Shown here: one piece after another, positions 22,981 through 31,808 of the stretch
Layout of the letters: each line of letters begins with the position of its first letter
How positions within the stretch are numbered: the first letter of the stretch is position 1
NCBI GenBank assembly: GCA_963717085.1
Contig: CAVQVM010000015.1
Span: 124,001-188,000 of the forward strand
Direction: 5' to 3'
DNA length: 64,000 bases
Source of the DNA: DASQUK01 sp963717085
GTDB taxonomy: Bacteria; Actinomycetota; Acidimicrobiia; Acidimicrobiales; VFJN01
Translations under genes and position numbers: made by a program
Notes under the pieces: generated by a model
The model's input: the letters and a program-made list of their open reading frames with translations, nothing else
The model's database searches: none
What the model was told of the DNA's origin: nothing

Positions 22981-24885
22981 ATGGCTCATCCCCTCGACAT
23001 GCTCACGGCTGACGAGATCACCCGCGCGGTCGAGGTGCTGCGGGCGACGGGACGCGTCGGCGACGACGCACTGTTCGCACACGTCCTGCTGCGCGAGCCC
23101 ACCAAGGACGAGCTGGCGCGCTGGAAGTCCGGGGACCCGATCGACCGCGAGGTGCGTGCACAGATCGTTCCCGGTCCCGGGTTGACGCTCGTCGAGGCGG
23201 TCGTGTCGCTCACCCGGGGCGAGGTGCGCGAGTGGCACGAGGTCGAGGGCAGGCGGCCGGCGTTGCTGCTGACGGAGGCGCTGTACGCGATCGTCACCAC
23301 GAAGGAGCATCCCGAGTATCAGGCGGCACTCGAGCGGCGCGGCATCACCGACCTCGAGGCGGTGCAGATCGACCCGTGGCCGGCCGGGACGTTCGGCTAC
23401 GAGTGCGAGGAAGGACGACGGATCGCGCGCTGCATCTCGTTCCTGCGTGCGGACGCGACCGACAACGGCTACGCCCGCCCGATCGAGGGCGTGATCGTCC
23501 ACTTCGACCTCGGGAACAACGAGGTGATCGAGGTCATCGACCATGGCGTCGTCCCCCTCCCGCCCAACCGTGCCAGCTTCTGGGTCGAGGATCATCCGGC
23601 GCTGCGCACCGACCTCAAGCCGATCTCGATCTCGCAGCCGGACGGCCCGAGCTTCACCGTCGACGGCAACCTCGTGCGGTGGCAGAAGTGGCAGTTGCGC
23701 GTGTCGTTCGATCCCCACGAGGGCCTCGTCCTGCACCAGGTTGCGTACGAAGACGACGACGGTCGAGTTCGCCCGGTGCTGCATCGCGCGTCGATCGCGG
23801 AGATGGTCGTCCCGTACGGCGATGCCGGCCCGCTGCACGGTTGGAAGAACGCGTTCGACGCCGGCGAGTGGGGACTGGGCCGGATGACGCAGTCGCTGGC
23901 GCTCGGTTGCGACTGCGTCGGCGAGGTCCGCTACCTCGACGCGACGCTGGCGAACGAGCAGGGCGAGCCCTGGGTGATCGAGAACGCCATCTGCATGCAC
24001 GAGGAGGACTACGGCATCCTGTGGAAGCACGTCGACCTGTTCAGCGGGCGCGGCGACGTACGCAGGAGCCGCCGGTTGGTGCTGAGCTTCATCAGCACCG
24101 TCGGCAACTACGACTACGGCTTCTTCTGGTATCTCTACCTCGACGGCAATATCCAACTCGAGGTCAAGCTGACCGGGATCGTCTCACCGATGGCGATCGA
24201 ACCGGGGACGCAGCCGGAGTTCGCGAACGTCGTCGCGGAGGGTGTTGCGGCACCACACCACCAGCACCTCTTCTGTGCCCGCCTCGACCTCGACGTCGAC
24301 GGGTCCGTCAACGAGGTCCACGAGGTCGACGCAGAGCCGCTGCCGCCCGGCCCCGACAACCCGTGGATGAACGCGTTCCGCGCCAAGGCGACCCGGCTCG
24401 ACAGCGAACAGCGCGCGCAACGCCAGATCGACCCGGCACGGTCACGCACCTGGCAGATCGTCAACCCGCAGTCGCGCAACGGCCTCGGCCAGCCCGTCGC
24501 CTACCGGCTCGTGCCGGCCACCACCACCCCGACGCTGTTCGCACACGCCGACTCGTCCATCGGCAGGCGGGCCGGGTTCGCCCGCCACAACCTGTGGGTC
24601 ACGCCCTACGACGATCGGGAGCGTCGGGCGGCCGGCGACTATGTGAACCAGCACGAGGGCGGCGACGGCCTGCCGCGCTGGACGGAGCGAGACCGTTCCC
24701 TCGTCGATGCCGACGTGGTGGTGTGGTACACGTTCGGCGTCACGCACTTCGTGCGGCCCGAGGACTGGCCGGTGATGCCGGTCGAGTACTGCGGCTTCCT
24801 CCTCACCCCGTTCGGGTTCTTCGATCGCAATCCGGCGCTCGATGTGCCCCCCACCGAGGAGCACTGCGCGCACCCGGCCGACTAG
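22981..24885 (+). CDS. Copper-containing primary-amine oxidase
   Basis: This 634-residue enzyme oxidises primary amines to aldehydes with release of ammonia and H2O2. The topaquinone precursor is Tyr377 in VGNYDYGF. Copper ligands are His427 and His429 in APHHQHLFCARLD and His589 in FGVTHFVRPEDWP; the catalytic base is Asp293 in AFDAGEW. Length and residue numbers are close to those of Arthrobacter globiformis amine oxidase. ATG 22981 follows a GGAGG ribosome-binding site; the frame opens 12 bases earlier. No signal peptide, so it is cytosolic. The stop codon TAG is formed across the left end of the IS630 element. Confidence 0.92.
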   Translation: MAHPLDMLTADEITRAVEVLRATGRVGDDALFAHVLLREPTKDELARWKSGDPIDREVRAQIVPGPGLTLVEAVVSLTRGEVREWHEVEGRRPALLLTEALYAIVTTKEHPEYQAALERRGITDLEAVQIDPWPAGTFGYECEEGRRIARCISFLRADATDNGYARPIEGVIVHFDLGNNEVIEVIDHGVVPLPPNRASFWVEDHPALRTDLKPISISQPDGPSFTVDGNLVRWQKWQLRVSFDPHEGLVLHQVAYEDDDGRVRPVLHRASIAEMVVPYGDAGPLHGWKNAFDAGEWGLGRMTQSLALGCDCVGEVRYLDATLANEQGEPWVIENAICMHEEDYGILWKHVDLFSGRGDVRRSRRLVLSFISTVGNYDYGFFWYLYLDGNIQLEVKLTGIVSPMAIEPGTQPEFANVVAEGVAAPHHQHLFCARLDLDVDGSVNEVHEVDAEPLPPGPDNPWMNAFRAKATRLDSEQRAQRQIDPARSRTWQIVNPQSRNGLGQPVAYRLVPATTTPTLFAHADSSIGRRAGFARHNLWVTPYDDRERRAAGDYVNQHEGGDGLPRWTERDRSLVDADVVVWYTFGVTHFVRPEDWPVMPVEYCGFLLTPFGFFDRNPALDVPPTEEHCAHPAD

Positions 24886-26031
24886 TGTCCTGCCTCAGAA
24901 AAGGCTCGCGATTTCATGATGGTGGGCTTAGCCTCGTGGTATGGCATCGAGGGGTCGTCCGAAGGCCGAGCTGGTGTTGACCGAGACCGAGCGCCAGACC
25001 TTGGTGCGTTGGGCGCGGCGGCCCAAGTCGCCGCAGTCGCTGGCGCTGCGGTCGCGCATCGTGTTGGCCTGCGGCGACGGGCTCGACAACATCGTGGTGG
25101 CCGGCAAGCTGGGTGTGAATCAAGCGACCGTGCGCAAGTGGCGAGGCCGGTTCATCGCCCGCCGCCTCGACGGCTTGGTGGATGAACCCCGGCCGGGCGG
25201 CGCCGCGGCACGATTACCGACGACGACGTCGAGCGGGTGATCGTCAAGACGCTCGAGGAAAAGCCGGTCAACGCCACGCACTGGTCGACACGGGATCTGG
25301 CCAAGCATGTGGGTATGTCGCCAGCGTCGGTCGGCCGCATCTGGCAGGCCTTCGGGCTCAAGCCGTGGCAGACCGACACCTTCAAACTCTCCGAGGACCC
25401 CCTGTTCATCGACAAGGTCCGCGACGTCGTCGGCCTCTACCTGAACCCCCCGGACAAGGCCGTCGTGCTGTGCGTGGACGAAAAGACCGGCATCCAAGCC
25501 CTCGACCGCACCCAGCCCATCCTGCCCATGCGGCCGGGCCAAGTCGAGCGGCGAACCCACGACTACAAGCGCCACGGGATCACTGACCTGTTCGCCGCGC
25601 TGAACCTCGCCACCGGCGAGGTGATCCACCGCCTGCGCCCCCAACATCGAGCCGCCGAGTTCCGCAAGTTCCTGCAGGCCATCGACCGTGCCGTCCCCGC
25701 AGAGCTCGACATCCACGTCGTGTTGGACAACTCCTCCACCCACAAGACGCCGGCCATCAACCAGTGGCTCCTGCGCCACCGCCGCTTCACCTTCCACTTC
25801 ACCCCGACATCCAGCTCGTGGCTCAACCTCGTCGAGCGATGGTTCGCCGAGATCACCAACCGCATGCTGCGCCGCTCCGCCCACCAATCGGTCAACGCCC
25901 TGGCCGCCGACATCAACCAATGGATCGCCAACTGGAACGACGACCCCCGCCCATTCGTCTGGCACAAGACCGCCGACGAAATCCTTGACACCCTCAACCG
26001 ATATCTGCAACGAATCTCTGAGGCAGGACAC
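24885..26031 (+). mobile_element. IS630-family insertion sequence, 1147 bp
   Basis: Perfect 15-bp terminal inverted repeats GTGTCCTGCCTCAGA (24885-24899) and TCTGAGGCAGGACAC (26017-26031) are flanked on both sides by TA, the target duplication of the IS630/Tc1 group. The enclosed frames encode a DDE transposase. The insertion split a TAG: TA at 24883-24884 plus the first G of the element restore the amine oxidase stop. The original right neighbour is TAGTGCCCC. Confidence 0.92.
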
Positions 26032-26034
26032 TAG
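24941..26034 (+). CDS. IS630-family transposase, reading frame interrupted
   Basis: The first frame (24941-25240) gives the DNA-binding part: MASRGRPKAELVLTETERQT ... IVVAGKLGVNQATVRKWRGRFIARRLDGLVDEPRPG. The second frame (coding from about 25210, first start codon GTG 25237) continues TITDDDVERVIVKTLEEKP and holds the DDE domain: VVLCVDEKTGIQ (D), DIHVVLDNSSTHKT (D), SSWLNLVERWFAE (E). The join lies in the GC-only run around 25195-25212; a -1 shift would restore DEPRPG-x-TITDDD. This is either a programmed frameshift or two inserted bases that inactivate the gene. The final TAG (26032-26034) uses the target TA outside the element. Confidence 0.85.
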
Positions 26035-26192
26035 TGCCCCAGCAGGCAACATTGGCGACCTGCCACGACGGCCAGCTGACGCCGCTCGCTGCGGCCTCGG
26101 CCTCGCATTCTCTGGTGAGTGCTTCGGGCTGCGTCCTTGCGAGCGACGCCCCTGGCTCGCCGTGACAGGCCAACGTTGCCTGCTGCGGCACT
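26032..26192. repeat. MITE-like inverted-repeat element beside the IS630 copy
   Basis: The left end TA-GTGCCCCAGCAGGCAAC (from 26032) matches the reverse complement of the right end at 26162-26192 (GTGCCGCAGCAGGCAAC on the minus strand). The match continues imperfectly inward as TTGGC and CTG-CACG-CG. The element is about 160 bp with no gene. The part after AGGCAAC also resembles 60649-60680. Confidence 0.6.
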
Positions 26193-26204
26193 CCCCCGGC
26201 CCGC

Positions 26205-27752
26205 TCAGCCACCCGCAAGGTCGATCAGGTCCGTTTCCGGGCCACCGATGCGGTGCTTGGCGACGCGCTCGGAGGGCGTGTGGGGGAGCTCGGACCGGAA
26301 CTCCCAGTAGCGGGGCACCTTGAAGCGGGCCAGCCGCTGGGCGACGTGCTCCCGCAGCTCCCGGGGTGAGGGCGCCGCGCCCGCGACGGGCACGACCACA
26401 GCCCGCAGCTCCTCCCCGAGGTCGTCGTCGGGCATGGCAACGACGGCACACTCGAGCACCGCGGGGTGGCTGACCAGCACCCCCTCGACCTCGGCGGCGG
26501 CGACGTTCTCCCCGCCGCGACGGATCATGTCCTTGATGCGTCCCCGCAGCGTGAACCGGCCCCGGTTGTCGCGGATCGCGACGTCGCCGGTGTGGGCCCA
26601 GCCGCCCGCGAAGAACGCCGCCGTCGCCTCGGGATTCTCGTAGTAGCCGTCCATGAGCCCGAGGCCGCGCACGACGAGCTCGCCCTGCGTCCCGGGGGGC
26701 GCCTCGACCCCGGCCTCGTCCACCACCTTGGCCTCGCAGTGGCTCATGACGCTGCCCAGGCTGCCGGTGCCGACGAGCTCGTCGTGGTCGTCCTCCAGCA
26801 CGGCCAGGTTCAGCCCCGTCTCCGTCATCCCGAACAGCTCGTACCACGGCACGCCCCAGCGCTGTTCGATGGCGGCATGGAGCTGGGGAGGGATGGCGGA
26901 GCACGCCACGTGGCTGAGGCGATGGGTGCGGTCGTGCTCGGCGGGCGGCTGCTTCAGCAGGAGCACCGGCATCGCCGCCAGGCAGTAGAAGGTGGTCACG
27001 CCCCAGTCGGCGACGGAGCGCATGAACGTCGACGGGTGGAAGCCGTCGAGGATCACCAGCTCGGCGGCGGCCCGCAGGGCCGCCACGACGTTCCAGAGCG
27101 GGTCGATGTACGAGAACGGCTGTCCGCTCAGCAGCACGCTCGACTCGTCGAGACGCAGCACGTCGGCGGAGGACTGGCCGATCTGCTGCCAGAAGCGGTG
27201 GCTGAGCATGCAGCCCTTGGGAAGTCCGGTCGTCCCCGACGTGTACTGGACTCCGGCGAGGGTGCCCGCCGGCACGTCGGGGGGTGGCGCGCCGCGGCCG
27301 AGCCCGGCCTGCAACCAGTCCGGCCGTGACGCGTCCTCGACGGCGACGCGCCGGTCGATCCCGGCGATCGCCGCCTGCACCGTCGCCGCGGTGGTGTCGT
27401 CGGCGATCACCAGCCGGGCGCCGCTGTGGTCGATCAGGTGGCGGCTGTCCAGCGGTCCCGACCGGCTGTTCACCGGCACCGCCGCCATCCCCGCGGAGGT
27501 GACGCCCAGCCATGCCACCGGGTAGCGCAGCGAGTTGCGCATCATCAGCGCCACCCGGTCCCCCGGTCCGAGGCCTCGCGCCGCCAGCAGGGTGCGCACG
27601 GCGGCTACCCGAGCCGCTAGCCCCCCGAACGACAGGTTCTGGCCGTCGCCGAATCGCAGCAGCACCCGGTCGCCGTGCTCCGCGGCGCGCCGCTCCACCA
27701 GCTCCCCGAGGGTCCAGTCCAGGTCGGCGGCCCGTCGAAGGTGGGCGGTCAT
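26205..27752 (-). CDS. AMP-binding acyl-CoA ligase
   Basis: This 515-residue adenylate-forming ligase activates a carboxylic acid with ATP and CoA. Seen: GVQYTSGTTGLPKGCML (P-loop), YELFGMTETGLNLA (A5), GGWAHTGDVAIRDNRGRFTLRGRIKDMIRRGGENVAAAEVE (A7-A8) and the C-terminal HTPSERVAKHRI, where the usual catalytic PTGK Lys is represented by the VAKHRI Lys. The start is ATG 27752 (MTAHLRRAADLDWTLGELVE); the frame is open to 27914, but the upstream part overlaps the hydratase gene. It is coupled to the enoyl-CoA hydratase by a 4-base overlap. The acid substrate is unknown. Confidence 0.85.
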   Translation of the reverse strand: MTAHLRRAADLDWTLGELVERRAAEHGDRVLLRFGDGQNLSFGGLAARVAAVRTLLAARGLGPGDRVALMMRNSLRYPVAWLGVTSAGMAAVPVNSRSGPLDSRHLIDHSGARLVIADDTTAATVQAAIAGIDRRVAVEDASRPDWLQAGLGRGAPPPDVPAGTLAGVQYTSGTTGLPKGCMLSHRFWQQIGQSSADVLRLDESSVLLSGQPFSYIDPLWNVVAALRAAAELVILDGFHPSTFMRSVADWGVTTFYCLAAMPVLLLKQPPAEHDRTHRLSHVACSAIPPQLHAAIEQRWGVPWYELFGMTETGLNLAVLEDDHDELVGTGSLGSVMSHCEAKVVDEAGVEAPPGTQGELVVRGLGLMDGYYENPEATAAFFAGGWAHTGDVAIRDNRGRFTLRGRIKDMIRRGGENVAAAEVEGVLVSHPAVLECAVVAMPDDDLGEELRAVVVPVAGAAPSPRELREHVAQRLARFKVPRYWEFRSELPHTPSERVAKHRIGGPETDLIDLAGG

Positions 27753-28510
27753 GACCGCCGGTCGCGGAAGGCGGCGGCACCGGCGGTGGCGATGCCGGCG
27801 TCGAACACCTCCATGGCGGCGATGGTCTCGCGCGCCATCGCCGCTTCCACGGCCGTCGGGTCGGGACGCATCAGCCGCAGGTGCCATCGGGTCGCGTGCC
27901 CCTCGGCGGCCCACGCCCGCACCGTGTCGACCGCCCGCTGCATCGGATCGTCGGCGATCTCCGTCAAGAGCCCGACGCGGAGCGCCTCGGTGGCGTCGGT
28001 CCGCCCGCCTGCGAGGACGAGCGGCAGAGCCTGCGTTCCCATGATGCGGGGCAGCAGGTAGGTCGAGCCGTTGGAGATCGTGAGGCCGATGCCGTTCTCC
28101 GGGAAGTAGAAGGCGGCCTCAGGCCCGCCGATCCGGGCGTCGCACGCCAGCGTCAGCTCGGCGGCGCCACCGACGGCCAGGCCGTTGAGGGCCGCCACCA
28201 CCGGTACCTCGGTGTCGAGCACGGCCCGCGTCATGTCCTGGAAGCCTGCGATCAACGCCTCGAAGCCCCCTCGGTCCAGGTCGGCCGTGGCGTCGAGGTC
28301 GTCGCCCGCGGAGAAGGCCCTGCCGGTGCCGGTGAGCACCAACCCGGCCGAATCCGCGGCGAGGCCGCGAATCCCCTCGGCGACGGCGGGGAGCATCGCC
28401 GGCGTGAGGGCGTTGAGCTTCGCCGGGCGGTCGAGGCGCAGCACCGCAACGTCGCCCGCCCGGGCGGACACGAGATGCTCGCCGGCGGGGCGCCAGTCCA
28501 GGTCGACCAC
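27749..28510 (-). CDS. Enoyl-CoA hydratase/isomerase family protein
   Basis: This 253-residue crotonase-fold protein has VAVLRLDRPAKLNALTPAML, the oxyanion loop GRAFSAGDDLDATA, and VAALNGLAVGGAAELTLACDARIGGPEAAFYFPENGIGLTISNGSTYLLPRIMGT. The two catalytic Glu of classical hydratases are not both in place in the central segment (GLAVGGAAELTLACD keeps one; PENGIGLT has Glu in another register), so the reaction could be hydration, isomerisation or another crotonase reaction. It is first in a two-gene unit with the acyl-CoA ligase and divergent from 28572. Confidence 0.82.
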   Translation of the reverse strand: MVDLDWRPAGEHLVSARAGDVAVLRLDRPAKLNALTPAMLPAVAEGIRGLAADSAGLVLTGTGRAFSAGDDLDATADLDRGGFEALIAGFQDMTRAVLDTEVPVVAALNGLAVGGAAELTLACDARIGGPEAAFYFPENGIGLTISNGSTYLLPRIMGTQALPLVLAGGRTDATEALRVGLLTEIADDPMQRAVDTVRAWAAEGHATRWHLRLMRPDPTAVEAAMARETIAAMEVFDAGIATAGAAAFRDRRS

Positions 28511-28571
28511 CGGGCGATGCTATGTCGCCCATGACACAATGCCCCGGCGTTCGGGTCTGGGAGGCACCGCG

Positions 28572-29549
28572 ATGCTGATCCTCTCTCACACCGAGGTGGA
28601 AGTCCTTCTCGATCTTGATCGCCTCGTCGATGCGCTGGCGGTGGCGATGGTCGACCTGAGCCGGGGTCGCGCGTCCACGCCTCCCCGGGTGGCCGCTGCG
28701 GTCGCCGACCGGCGCGCCATGTTGGCAGCGATGCCGGCGTTCCTCCCGTCGCCGGAGGCGCTGACCGCGAAGCTCGTGAGCGTGTTCCCGGAGAACACGG
28801 CCCGTCCGACGCACCAGGCGATCATCTGTTGCTTCGACCCGGCGAACGGGGCCCCGCTCGCCGTCATGGACGGAACGTATGTGACCGCCGCTCGCACCGC
28901 GGCCGGCTCGGTGCTGGCCACACGGCTGTTGGCTCGCGAGGGCGCGCGCGTCGTGTCCGTGATCGGGGCCGGCGTCCAGGCGCGCAGCCACGCCCTGGCC
29001 GCGGCCCTGCTGCCCGGTATCGAGGTCGTACAGGTCGCCGGTCGCGATCACGCCAGGGCGAAGGCGCTGGTCGACGACCTGCTCGAGGCGGGGACGACGG
29101 CGGCGGCACTCCCGTCGATCGAGGACGCGGTCCGCTCGGCCGACGTCGTGTGCGCCGCCACCCACGCCGACGGGCCAGTGGTCCGCCGGGAGTGGCTACG
29201 TCCCGGCGCCCACGTGAACTCGGTCGGCTACAACACCGCCGGCGAGGGCGAGGTCGACGTCGAGACGATGCGCGACGCGCTGGTCGTGGTCGAGTCCCGC
29301 TCGGCGGCCCTGGCCGCCCCGCCGGCCGGCGCGGTGGAGCTGGCGCGGGCGATGGAAGCGGGCGCGATCCACGCGGATCACATCCATGAGATCGGCGAGA
29401 TCGCGGCGGGTGACCGTCCGGGCCGCACCGACCGCGATCAGCTCACCCTGTACAAGTCGGTCGGAGTGGCGGTGCAAGACGCCGCGGCGGCCGGGTTGAT
29501 CTGGGACGCGGCTCGCGCCCGCGGCGTCGGCACCGAGGTCGAGGTCTGA
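28572..29549 (+). CDS. Ornithine cyclodeaminase / mu-crystallin family protein
   Basis: This 325-residue protein has MLILSHTEVEVLLDLDRLVDAL at the start, TAKLVSVFPENTARPTHQAIICCFDPANGAPLAVMDGTYVTAARTAAGS, the NAD(P) Rossmann motif VVSVIGAGVQARSHALAA, then DVVCAATHADGPVVRREWLRPGAHVNSVGY and KSVGVAVQDAAAAGLIW. Members act as ornithine cyclodeaminase, alanine or ketimine reductases, so the exact substrate is open. ATG 28572 is the conserved start; a -10-like ACACAAT lies at about 28532 in the region shared with the divergent hydratase gene. Confidence 0.85.
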   Translation: MLILSHTEVEVLLDLDRLVDALAVAMVDLSRGRASTPPRVAAAVADRRAMLAAMPAFLPSPEALTAKLVSVFPENTARPTHQAIICCFDPANGAPLAVMDGTYVTAARTAAGSVLATRLLAREGARVVSVIGAGVQARSHALAAALLPGIEVVQVAGRDHARAKALVDDLLEAGTTAAALPSIEDAVRSADVVCAATHADGPVVRREWLRPGAHVNSVGYNTAGEGEVDVETMRDALVVVESRSAALAAPPAGAVELARAMEAGAIHADHIHEIGEIAAGDRPGRTDRDQLTLYKSVGVAVQDAAAAGLIWDAARARGVGTEVEV

Positions 29550-29585
29550 GGCCTAGCACCGTGTGCCAGCCGGACCGCCCGGTCG

Positions 29586-30239
29586 TCAGGTGGGGACGGC
29601 GGGGCGGGCGCTCCGGTCGGTGGCGCGGGCGATCGACGAGCCGACGGCCCGGGGATCGGCACCGAACGCGGTCATGAGATTGCGCGCCCCGGCGGCGAGG
29701 CAGGGGAGTGCCCGGTCGGATGGCAACAAGCGCGCGAGCTCGAGCGTCACCACCCCGTGGACGAGCGCCCAGAGCTGTGTCGCCAGGCCGACGGGGTCTG
29801 CGGGATCGAACCGCCCGGCGTCGATGCAGCGCCGCACCGCGGTGACGAGCTGGCCGAACGTCTCGAGGCCGGCATCGGCGTCGGCCTCGTCGACAGGACC
29901 GTCCATGAACATCGCCTGGTACAGGTTCGGGTTCTCGATGGCGTTGCCGTAGTAGGCCGTGCCGAGTGCCCAGACGTCGGCGACCGGGTCACCGGTGGTC
30001 GCCACGGCCGCCTGCCGACCACCCAGCCTGGCGAAGCCCTCGCGCCTGATCTCGCGTCGCAGCTCGGTCATCCCGCCGAAGTGCGTGTAGATCGCCATGG
30101 TCGAGGTGCCGACCTCGTGTGCCAGGCGACGGAGTGTGAGCTTGCCCAGGCCTTCGGTGGCGATGATGCGGGCGGCGGTCTCCAACAGCGCCATGCGGAC
30201 GCCGGGGTCGGCAGCTCTCGGGCTCATGGTTGACAGCAT
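29586..30239 (-). CDS. TetR family transcriptional regulator
   Basis: This 217-residue regulator has an N-terminal HTH: MALLETAARIIATEGLGKLTLRRLAHEVGTSTMAIYTHFGGMTELRREIRREGFARL. A helical ligand-binding domain follows (YYGNAIENPNLYQAMFMDGPVDEADADAGLETFGQLV). Starts are ATG 30239 (MLSTM) or ATG 30227 (MSPRAAD). It is divergent from the carotenoid oxygenase, and two palindromes lie in the 54 bases between the starts. It probably represses both genes and is relieved by an apocarotenoid- or stilbene-like ligand; the ligand is inference. Confidence 0.88.
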   Translation of the reverse strand: MLSTMSPRAADPGVRMALLETAARIIATEGLGKLTLRRLAHEVGTSTMAIYTHFGGMTELRREIRREGFARLGGRQAAVATTGDPVADVWALGTAYYGNAIENPNLYQAMFMDGPVDEADADAGLETFGQLVTAVRRCIDAGRFDPADPVGLATQLWALVHGVVTLELARLLPSDRALPCLAAGARNLMTAFGADPRAVGSSIARATDRSARPAVPT

Positions 30240-30242
30240 GCC

Positions 30243-30255
30243 ATAGCAGTGCTAT
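30243..30255. promoter_or_regulatory. TetR operator 1
   Basis: ATAGCA-G-TGCTAT is a perfect 13-bp palindrome four bases upstream of the regulator start. It shares the core CATAGCAnnGCTAT with operator 2. Confidence 0.7.
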
Positions 30256-30264
30256 CGATTCTTG

Positions 30265-30281
30265 CCATAGCATCGCTATGG
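30265..30281. promoter_or_regulatory. TetR operator 2
   Basis: CCATAGC-ATC-GCTATGG is a perfect 7+3+7 palindrome. It is centred 22-24 bases from operator 1, that is about two helical turns on the same DNA face, and immediately upstream of the oxygenase ribosome-binding site GAAGGAG. Confidence 0.8.
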
Positions 30282-30293
30282 AAGGAGCGTGGG

Positions 30294-31745
30294 ATGGCGG
30301 GAACCCGCAATCGCTACCTCGAGGGCAACTTCGCACCCGTGCACGAGGAGATCACCGCGACCGACCTGGAGGTCACCGGGACGATCCCGGACCACCTGGA
30401 CGGTCGCTATCTGCGCAACGGCCCGAACCCGGTCGTCGCCCCCGACCCGGCCACCTACCACTGGTTCCTCGGCTCCGGGATGGTGCACGGCGTGCGCCTC
30501 CGCGACGGCAAGGCCGAGTGGTACCGCAACCGCTGGGTGCGCTCGCGCGAGGTGGCCGAAGCGCTTGGTGAGCCTGCGAAGCCGGGGCCAGACCCCGCCG
30601 GTCCCGACTTCGCCGCCAACACCAACGTCATCGGTCATGCCGGCCGCATCCTCGCCATCGTCGAGGCCGGGTTCGTGCCCTACGAGCTCACCGGTGAGCT
30701 CGACACCATCGGGCCGTGCGACTTCGACGGCACGTTGCCCGGCGGGTACACGGCGCATCCCCACCGCGACCCCGAGACCGGCGAGCTGCACGCGGTCTCT
30801 TACTTCTTCGGGTGGGGCAACAAGGTGCGGTACTCGGTGACCGGCACCGACGGCAGGGTCCGGCGGACCGTCGACGTCGAGGTCGCCGGCAGCCCGATGA
30901 TGCACGACTTCTCGCTGACCGCCGGGCACGTCGTGATCTACGACCTGCCGGTGACCTTCGACCTCGACTTCGTCGCGAAGGCCGCGCCCGGCCCCTTCGG
31001 TCGCGCCAGCCGCTGGCTGGCCTCGCAGTTCATCGGCAAGCGCCGCATCCCCGACCGGCTGGCGGCCGCTGCCATGGGCTCCGGAGGTGACGGCTTCCCG
31101 TACGCATGGAACCCGAATTACCCGGCGCGCGTCGGCGTGATGCCCCGCGCCGGCGACGGGAGCGACGTGCGCTGGTTCGACGTCGAGCCCTGCTACGTGT
31201 ACCACCCGCTCAACGCGTACGACGATGGCGGCGACCGCATCGTCCTCGACGTTGTCCGCCACCCGCAGATGTTCGCCTCCGACCGGCACGGCCCCAACGA
31301 GGGCCCACCGACCCTCGACCGCTGGACGGTCGACCTGTCCGGCGGCAAGGTGATCGAGGAGCGGCTCGACGATCGTGGCCAGGAGTTCCCCCGCGTCGAC
31401 GAGCGCCTGACCGGCCGACGCCACCGCTTTGGCTACGCCCCGGCCGTCGGCACCGACGCCGGGGACATCGACCTCACCGGCGCGCTCCTCAAGCACGACC
31501 TGGTGGGGGGCCGCAGCGAGGCGCGGTCGTTCGGCCCGACCCACCGGGCGGGCGAGTTCGTGTTCGTGCCGTCGAGTCCGGATGCCGCCGAGGACGATGG
31601 CGTGCTGATGGGCTTCGTCCACGACGACCTGTCCGGCCGGACCGACCTCGTGCTGCTCGACGCCGGCACGCTCGAGGACGTCGCCCGTGCCCACGTGCCG
31701 GCAAGGATCCCGTACGGGTTCCACGGCAACTGGATCCCGGCCTGA
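30294..31745 (+). CDS. Carotenoid oxygenase family dioxygenase
   Basis: This 483-residue non-haem iron dioxygenase of the carotenoid/lignostilbene cleavage family has the start MAGTRNRYLEGNFAPVHEEITATDLEVTGTIPDHLDGRYLRNGPNPV. The four iron-binding His lie in AHPHRD, MMHDFSLT, YHPLNAYDDGG and the C-terminal YGFHGNWIPA. It cleaves a C=C bond of a carotenoid, apocarotenoid or stilbene-like compound with O2. ATG 30294 is preceded by GAAGGAG; the longer frame from 30249 would run through the operators. It is controlled with the divergent TetR gene. Confidence 0.9.
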   Translation: MAGTRNRYLEGNFAPVHEEITATDLEVTGTIPDHLDGRYLRNGPNPVVAPDPATYHWFLGSGMVHGVRLRDGKAEWYRNRWVRSREVAEALGEPAKPGPDPAGPDFAANTNVIGHAGRILAIVEAGFVPYELTGELDTIGPCDFDGTLPGGYTAHPHRDPETGELHAVSYFFGWGNKVRYSVTGTDGRVRRTVDVEVAGSPMMHDFSLTAGHVVIYDLPVTFDLDFVAKAAPGPFGRASRWLASQFIGKRRIPDRLAAAAMGSGGDGFPYAWNPNYPARVGVMPRAGDGSDVRWFDVEPCYVYHPLNAYDDGGDRIVLDVVRHPQMFASDRHGPNEGPPTLDRWTVDLSGGKVIEERLDDRGQEFPRVDERLTGRRHRFGYAPAVGTDAGDIDLTGALLKHDLVGGRSEARSFGPTHRAGEFVFVPSSPDAAEDDGVLMGFVHDDLSGRTDLVLLDAGTLEDVARAHVPARIPYGFHGNWIPA

Positions 31746-31808
31746 CGTTGCCGTTGGGGGCATGCCCCAATCCGACATCGGCGGCAAGCTCATCCGCCGC
31801 AAGAACGG

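Noticed and set aside
23232..24980. 582-codon plus-strand open frame overlapping the amine oxidase
   Set aside because: Arg/Pro/Gly-rich with no domain; it is a GC-bias shadow of the well-supported amine oxidase, whose copper and topaquinone residues are all in place.
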